Translations under genes and position numbers: made by a program
The notes under the pieces: model-generated
Seen by the model: only the letters and a program-made list of their open reading frames with translations
The model's database searches: none
What the model was told of the DNA's origin: nothing
Part shown: positions 58,701 to 64,000 of the stretch, in pieces
Layout of the letters: every line of letters begins with the position of its first letter
Position numbering within the stretch: the first letter of the stretch is position 1
From: Ailanthus altissimus
Lineage: Eukaryota > Streptophyta > Magnoliopsida > Sapindales > Simaroubaceae
Direction of reading: 5' to 3'
NCBI GenBank assembly: GCA_946807835.1
Contig: OX327694.1
Location: 1,314,001-1,378,000 of the forward strand
Length of the DNA: 64,000 nt

Positions 58701-61591
58701 GTGCATTGGATGAGCAAGGAAGTAAGATGGACGCGAAAAGAGGCAAATAGAGAAGATAAAACTGCCTAGGCCTGGGCATCACGGTGCTAGGATTCAGCAC
58801 CGCAGCACTCGCAGGCCGAGGCTATAATGTCGCCCTCCAGAAGCCTAAAGTCGTGGCACTAGGGCGGGAAAGTGTTTTCCCATTTTAGATTGTCTCCTAA
58901 ATCTACATAGACTCCTTAATACCACTTTCACACGTTTAGGGTTAACCTAGTTGGTCCTAAAGCTTATATAAAGTCCTCTATTGGCTTGCAAACACATCTT
59001 TGTGACAGCTTAGTGAACATCACAACAATCTTGGTAATTGGTGAGCTTAGTGATTCTTGTGAGAGAAACCATAGTTTGCAAGAAAGAGAGTTATGTTCTT
59101 TGTAAATTCTTGAGTTCTTTTTTGTAAAAGGCATATTTTGTAAGTGCCTTATGATTCAATAATAGGAGAGTGTGATCTTTATCTAACATGGACGTAAATA
59201 AATTATTAAACCAATTAAATTCTGTATGTTATTCTTCTACTTTCTTCCTTACTTAGTTGCTACTTAATATACTTTAAATTTATTATTTGTTTAATTGCTT
59301 TCGCTTTAACAGTTCAAGTGAGTTTGATAATTGTAGTAAAATTTTTTGTGTAAATTATATCTAAGCAAAATGTTGGTTTGTGCTTGAAGGAAGCTAATAG
59401 GAGCAAGATACTTCAACAAAGGCTATTCAGCTGTGGTTGGACCTCTCAACTCCTCCTTTGATACTCCTCGCGACAAAGATGGGCATGGATCACACACATT
59501 ATCGACAGCTGGTGGTAACTTTGTGTCCAAGGCAAGTGTTTTCGGCTTGGGTGAAGGAACCGCCAAAGGAGGATCACCAAAAGCCCGAGTGGCAGCTTAC
59601 AAAGTTTGCTGGCCGCCTGTTGCAGGGAATGAATGTTACGATGCTGATATATTGGCCGCCTTCGATATGGCCATTCATGATGGTGTTGATGTGCTGTCTG
59701 TTTCACTTGGCGGCGAGCCCTCACCATTTTTCAATGACAGCATTGCAATTGGTTCTTTCCATGCTGTTAAGCGCGGCATTGTGATTGTTTGTTCTGCTGG
59801 CAATTCTGGTCCTGCTGAAGGTACTGTGGCAAATGTTGCGCCTTGGCAAATCACAGTTGGCGCTAGCACAATGGATAGAGATTTCCCTAGTTACGTTGTT
59901 CTTGGCAACAACAAACGCTTCAAGGTTAACAATTTCTCCTCCTTTCAATGCTTTTACTGCTAGAAAATCTTTCAGCATATGCTTGTTTCTTACATATCAA
60001 CATGTTTTTGATTTTTGAAGGGACAAAGCTTATCATCTAAAGTCTTGCCAGCAGGCAACAAGCTATTCCCACTAATCAGTGCAGCAGATGCCAAAGCAGC
60101 TAATGCATCAAGAGAGAAGGCGTAAGAATATGGAAATTTTAGTTATTTTGGTATTCTAATTTCACACTTCAGAAGCTTTAGATTCACTATTAAATTACTT
60201 TACATTGCAGCCTACTATGTGAGGTTGGAACACTTGATCCTAAGAAGGTGAAAGGAAAGATTTTGGTCTGCCTTCGTGGAGACATTGCGAGAGTAGACAA
60301 GGGACAGCAAGCAGCCTTGATCGGTGCTGTTGGAATGGTTCTCGCCAATGACCAGGAAAGTGGGAATGAACTTGTAGCTGATCCTCATCTCCTCCCTGCT
60401 TCACATATCAACTTCACTGATGGTGTTGCTGTTTTTAGTTACATCAAGTCAACTAAGTAAGATGACAAGCATTCTTGACATTTAATCAGCTCCATGGCAT
60501 TGGTACTATAATTTGATTCTTATTTCTAACAGGTATCCTGTCGGTTACATTACACCAGCAACCACAGAAATTGGAACAAAGCCAGCTCCATTCATGGCTG
60601 CTTTTTCATCAAAGGGACCTAGCACCATTGCCCCGCAGATCCTCAAGGTACTATGTATTGACAACTCAATTTAGTTTTTCTTTTCTCTGTCCAGCCAATT
60701 GAATTAATTGATCAACCATTATAATCCATGTTCAGCCTGATATCACTGCACCGGGAGTGAATGTAATAGCTGCCTATACTGAAGCACAAGGACCAACAAA
60801 TCAAGATTTTGACACGCGCCGCATTCCATTTAACTGTGACTCAGGAACTTCAATGTCATGTCCTCATATTTCCGGCATTGCTGGCCTTCTTAAAACCCTC
60901 CATCCTGATTGGAGTCCTGCAGCAATTAAATCAGCCATCATGACCACAGGTAGATGAAGATTAGCCCTTGAATCAAATGATGCTTGGTTTCAGCTTTAAT
61001 TTCCGAAAACTCAATTTTTTAATCACTTCTTGTGGCCTCTATTTCACAGCAACAATACAAGATAACATCAAGGAACCAATTCTGAATGCATCATACTACA
61101 CGGCGACACCCTTCAGCTACGGAGCAGGGCACGTGCAACCAAATCGCGCCATGGATCCTGGATTGGTTTATGACTTGACTGCGAATGATTACTTGAACTT
61201 TCTTTGTGCATTGGGGTACAACACAACGCAAATATCACTATTCTCGGAAGACGCCTATACATGCCCCAAATATGTTAGTCTAGCCAACTTCAACTACCCT
61301 TCCATAACAGTCCCTAAATTCTCCGGCTCAATTACAGTGACGCGAACAGTCAAGAACGTTGGGTCTCCGGGAACTTACAAAGCTTGCATCAGAAAGCCGA
61401 AAGGATATTCAGTGTCTGTTGCACCAAAGAGCTTGAACTTCATCAAGGTTGGAGAGGAGAAAAGTTTCAAAGTCACCATTAAGGTAAAAAAGGCCAAGGC
61501 AACTAATAAGGACTATGTATTTGGAGAGTTGATGTGGTCAGATGATCAAAAACACCAAGTGAGGAGTCCTATAGTGGTGAAGGCAGTGTAA
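43776..61591 (+). CDS. Subtilisin-like serine protease, SBT5.4/AIR3-like
   Basis: Eleven exons: 43776-43856, 43941-44056, 44149-44246, 44359-44523, 45201-45309, 59390-59924, 60021-60121, 60211-60456, 60533-60647, 60736-60949 and 61050-61591. All junctions are GT-AG and the frame holds, giving 773 residues, the usual subtilase length. Order: signal peptide (1-25), I9 inhibitor propeptide (from SYIVYLG at 28), catalytic S8 domain, a protease-associated insert (about 375-475) and a C-terminal Fn3-like domain (from about 660). Catalytic residues are Asp152 (NLDTG), His222 (DGHGSHT), oxyanion Asn328 (SAGNSGP) and Ser561 (GTSMSCPH). The protein should be secreted to the cell wall and cut wall proteins or peptide precursors. 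The relative AIR3 is auxin-induced in lateral root emergence. Intron 5 is 14,080 bp and carries a pararetrovirus and a copia element. No base in the exons looks disabling, so the gene is probably alive if that intron is spliced. Confidence 0.93.
45310..46219. other. Host part of subtilase intron 5
   Basis: Roughly 900 bp of ordinary intron DNA between the donor GTTTCG at 45310 and the viral insertion, with a (TA)n run near 45528-45541. Together with 59312-59389 it is all that seems to remain of the original intron. Confidence 0.6.
46220..46579 (+). repeat. Pararetrovirus terminal repeat, 5' copy
   Basis: 360 bp aligned without net gap to 53248-53607. By eye about 40 positions differ (around 11 percent), mostly transitions, and most show A or T here against G or C in the 3' copy. 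The homology begins exactly inside the TATA box of the 3' copy, so this copy lacks the promoter. Confidence 0.85.
46611..46624 (+). other. Primer binding site for initiator tRNA-Met
   Basis: TGGTATCAGAGCCA is complementary to the 3' end of plant initiator tRNA-Met, the minus-strand primer of caulimovirids and many retrotransposons. It lies about 30 bp beyond the terminal repeat and 53 bp before the ORF1 start at 46677. In caulimovirids this site conventionally defines base 1 of the genome. Confidence 0.85.
46677..48116 (+). pseudogene. Pararetrovirus ORF1, movement-protein region
   Basis: One frame interrupted by in-frame TAG codons at 46995 and 47658, ending at TAA 48114. The first two parts carry a 30K-type movement protein: a [12 protein letters not shown] block, then a core with [31 protein letters not shown] and a TLNAGTVL strand. 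This family lets plant viruses pass through plasmodesmata. The third part (47664-48116) is acidic, then Lys- and Pro-rich, probably a linker towards the capsid. Confidence 0.75.
48146..49633 (+). pseudogene. Pararetrovirus ORF1, coiled-coil and capsid region
   Basis: A different frame from the movement-protein part (a frame change lies between 48117 and 48146). It opens with a likely coiled coil (about 48200-48450, heptad-like Glu/Leu/Ile/Gln) and a Pro-rich stretch, then, after several stops, a capsid-like core at 48980-49633 with an aromatic 'LGDYRQ' region and Lys-rich helices. Stops include TGA at 48596 and TAG at 49160. The capsid role is inferred from order. Confidence 0.6.
49669..50175 (+). 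pseudogene. Pararetrovirus ORF1, zinc knuckle and aspartic protease
   Basis: Another frame change precedes this part (between 49634 and 49669). A basic stretch leads to a CCHC knuckle, C-F-I-C then H-F-A-K-Q-C (CX2CX4HX4C), at about 49775-49820, the RNA-binding end of the capsid. A retropepsin-like block follows at 50085-50160, where the catalytic Asp-Thr-Gly position reads Asn-Ile-Gly (50113-50121), so the protease is inactive as it stands. Both changes are of the G-to-A or C-to-T kind. Confidence 0.7.
50176..51902 (+). pseudogene. Pararetrovirus ORF1, reverse transcriptase and RNase H
   Basis: The frame of the protease continues through a stop near 50353. RT motifs run from a P(G)[13 protein letters not shown] entry through [21 protein letters not shown] and the catalytic YIDD (about 51055-51066). 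Stops fall at 50695, 50941 and 51286. A frame change between 51290 and 51393 leads into RNase H (51393-51902), with acidic residues in KIDAS, YKEILA and IEIDM visible, ending in DFLSQN. Replication enzyme of the virus, now unable to be made whole. Confidence 0.85.
51915..52928 (+). pseudogene. Pararetrovirus ORF2, unknown function
   Basis: A frame 13 bp after ORF1, interrupted only by TAA at 52128-52130. Its second part, 52149-52928, is open for 259 codons, the longest open frame in the whole element. Features: an aromatic, Trp-rich segment (about 52210-52350), basic central part, and a His/Pro/Gln-rich, acidic tail. I recognise no domain. Position downstream of RNase H matches the unassigned ORF2 of florendoviruses, or a transactivator-type gene. 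Confidence 0.6.
53245..53252 (+). promoter_or_regulatory. Pararetrovirus TATA box
   Basis: TATATAAG follows about 200 bp of GC-balanced sequence downstream of ORF2. The expected start of the pregenomic RNA would be near 53275, inside the terminal repeat. An AATAAA occurs shortly after, at about 53302. If still active, this promoter would fire inside the subtilase intron in the sense direction. Confidence 0.55.
53248..53607 (+). repeat. Pararetrovirus terminal repeat, 3' copy
   Basis: Partner of 46220-46579. It is GC-richer than the 5' copy at most differing positions. It ends ten bases before the copia LTR, which therefore sits at or very near the viral junction. Confidence 0.85.
53617..54275 (+). 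repeat. Copia 5' LTR
   Basis: Starts near TTGAGAAAATTGATT and ends TTTCAACA. It has a TATATAAA box at about 53911 followed by the stretch 'ctctattggcttg' shared with the other LTR. Divergence from the 3' LTR is considerable, with several indels, so the insertion is old. Confidence 0.8.
54279..54290 (+). other. Copia primer binding site (tRNA-Met)
   Basis: TGGTATCAGAGC starts three bases after the LTR end, the normal spacing for an LTR retrotransposon. This contrasts with the pararetrovirus at 46611, where the gap is about 30 bp. Confidence 0.85.
54310..58578 (+). pseudogene. Copia gag-pol remnant
   Basis: Gag starts at 54310 ([13 protein letters not shown]) with a stop soon after, and continues as 54373-54969. 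A decayed zinc knuckle lies near 54990-55040 and a protease LDSGC at about 55154. The pre-integrase region (55387-55985) is duplicated. The integrase core spans 55990-56560 (with a DDYSRK block). RT follows, with LLYVDD at about 57600-57620. RNase H includes ALSTTEAEY near 58230 and ends with DILTKPLP at 58503-58526. More than twenty stops, often at expected Gln or Trp codons. Confidence 0.85.
55407..55985 (+). repeat. Tandem duplication inside copia pol (296 bp period)
   Basis: 55407-55702 and 55703-55985 are adjacent copies of the pre-integrase segment; both encode 'LAHLGE' and 'LFSQK' with small differences. Each is followed by the start of the next module or copy. Confidence 0.85.
58649..59311 (+). 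repeat. Copia 3' LTR
   Basis: Starts TGTGAGAAATTTGATT after a purine tract (GAGGAGA) and ends GCTTTAACA. It has a TATATAAAG box at about 58964. It is closely followed by subtilase exon 6 at 59390. Confidence 0.8.
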
Positions 61592-62076
61592 GATCACTGG
61601 TACATTTTGCGTTCAGCTAAGTTCAATTATTGGATTAAGCCTTCAATTTCTACCTGATTATGGCTATAAGATAGCCTTATTATGTTTTACTTCAAATCTT
61701 CAGCAATGTTTGCTGACTTGCTGTATGCTAATTACCAATAATTAATGATTAGCCAAAAGAGAAAATAACTAGAGATCACAAGAGTTTTAACAATATTCCC
61801 TTCTTGTCTCTTCTTTTTCATTTTGCTTATCGTACATGCAAATGCAATGAACAGTTTAAAGAAAATTATTAATATTATTATTATATATGCACTAATTTTA
61901 CTTCACAAGAAGGAAAAAATACATTGGTTACAACTTTTATAGGAATAAACTAGCATGGGAAATTAATAGGCCTCCCATTAAAGAATAGTAAAGGAGACCT
62001 TTTCTTCTGAAAAAAAAAAAATTGAAAGTAGTGAAGAAGTAGAAGCCCATTCATATGATTCTTGATGAGCCACTAA
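61592..62076. other. Convergent 3' UTR region
   Basis: 485 bp between the stop codons of the subtilase (plus strand) and the P450 (minus strand). It must hold both 3' UTRs and terminators. No repeat or further gene is visible. Confidence 0.7.

Positions 62077-64000
<1,924 letters not shown>

Larger units (their letters stand above)
53617..59311 (+). mobile_element. Degraded Ty1-copia retrotransposon
   Basis: Two LTRs of about 660 bp flank gag-pol remains in the sense direction of the host gene. The order integrase before RT identifies Ty1-copia. I could not find a target duplication (ttatt on the left, gttca on the right), perhaps because of later recombination or decay at the left edge. It fills the rest of subtilase intron 5, leaving only 78 bp before exon 6. 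Confidence 0.88.

Noticed and set aside
59437..59978. Several alternative frames (plus and minus) over subtilase exon 6
   Set aside because: All are shadows of the exon that carries the catalytic His and Asn and joins in phase to its neighbours.

Overview
The window is nuclear DNA of a dicot plant. It has split genes with GT-AG introns, a plant isoprenylated metallochaperone family, a plant-type subtilase, a brassinosteroid-type cytochrome P450 and a MIR160 hairpin, set in very AT-rich, transposon-dense DNA. I cannot fix the species. Citrus or a relative is only a guess.

Layout. 0.2-1.8 kb: a complete heavy-metal-associated isoprenylated plant protein (HIPP) gene. 1.8-35.5 kb: a repeat desert holding CACTA-like transposon ends and subterminal repeat fields, a decayed caulimovirid reverse transcriptase, a decayed Ty1-copia element, a large palindrome (about 14.2-20.3 kb) built from copia gag and LTR-like arms, long fields of degenerate AATTNN hexamers (23-28 kb), and a sharply bounded TG...CA LTR-type element (30489-34791) inserted into an inverted relic of its own family. 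35.6-37.9 kb: a second complete HIPP gene in the same orientation as the first, with duplicated flanks, then a third, truncated HIPP copy that seems to have lost its start codon. 38.1-38.9 kb: a degenerate minisatellite. 39.9 kb: a MIR160 hairpin on the minus strand. 43.8-61.6 kb: an eleven-exon subtilase gene (SBT5.4/AIR3-like) whose reading frame joins to 773 residues with the catalytic triad intact. Its fifth intron is about 14.1 kb, and about 13.1 kb of that is two retroelements lying end to end: a terminally redundant endogenous pararetrovirus (46220-53607, unit length 7028 bp) and a degraded Ty1-copia element with both LTRs (about 53617-59311). 62.1-64.0 kb: the 3' part of a CYP724-like P450, convergent with the subtilase and cut by the window edge.

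The live genes form no pathway together. The clearest stories are host genes tolerating repeats: a protease gene that stays open across a 13 kb nested insertion, tandem HIPP duplicates pushed about 35 kb apart, and viral and retroelement copies whose stops look like cytosine deamination. All exon boundaries and repeat comparisons were worked out by eye.
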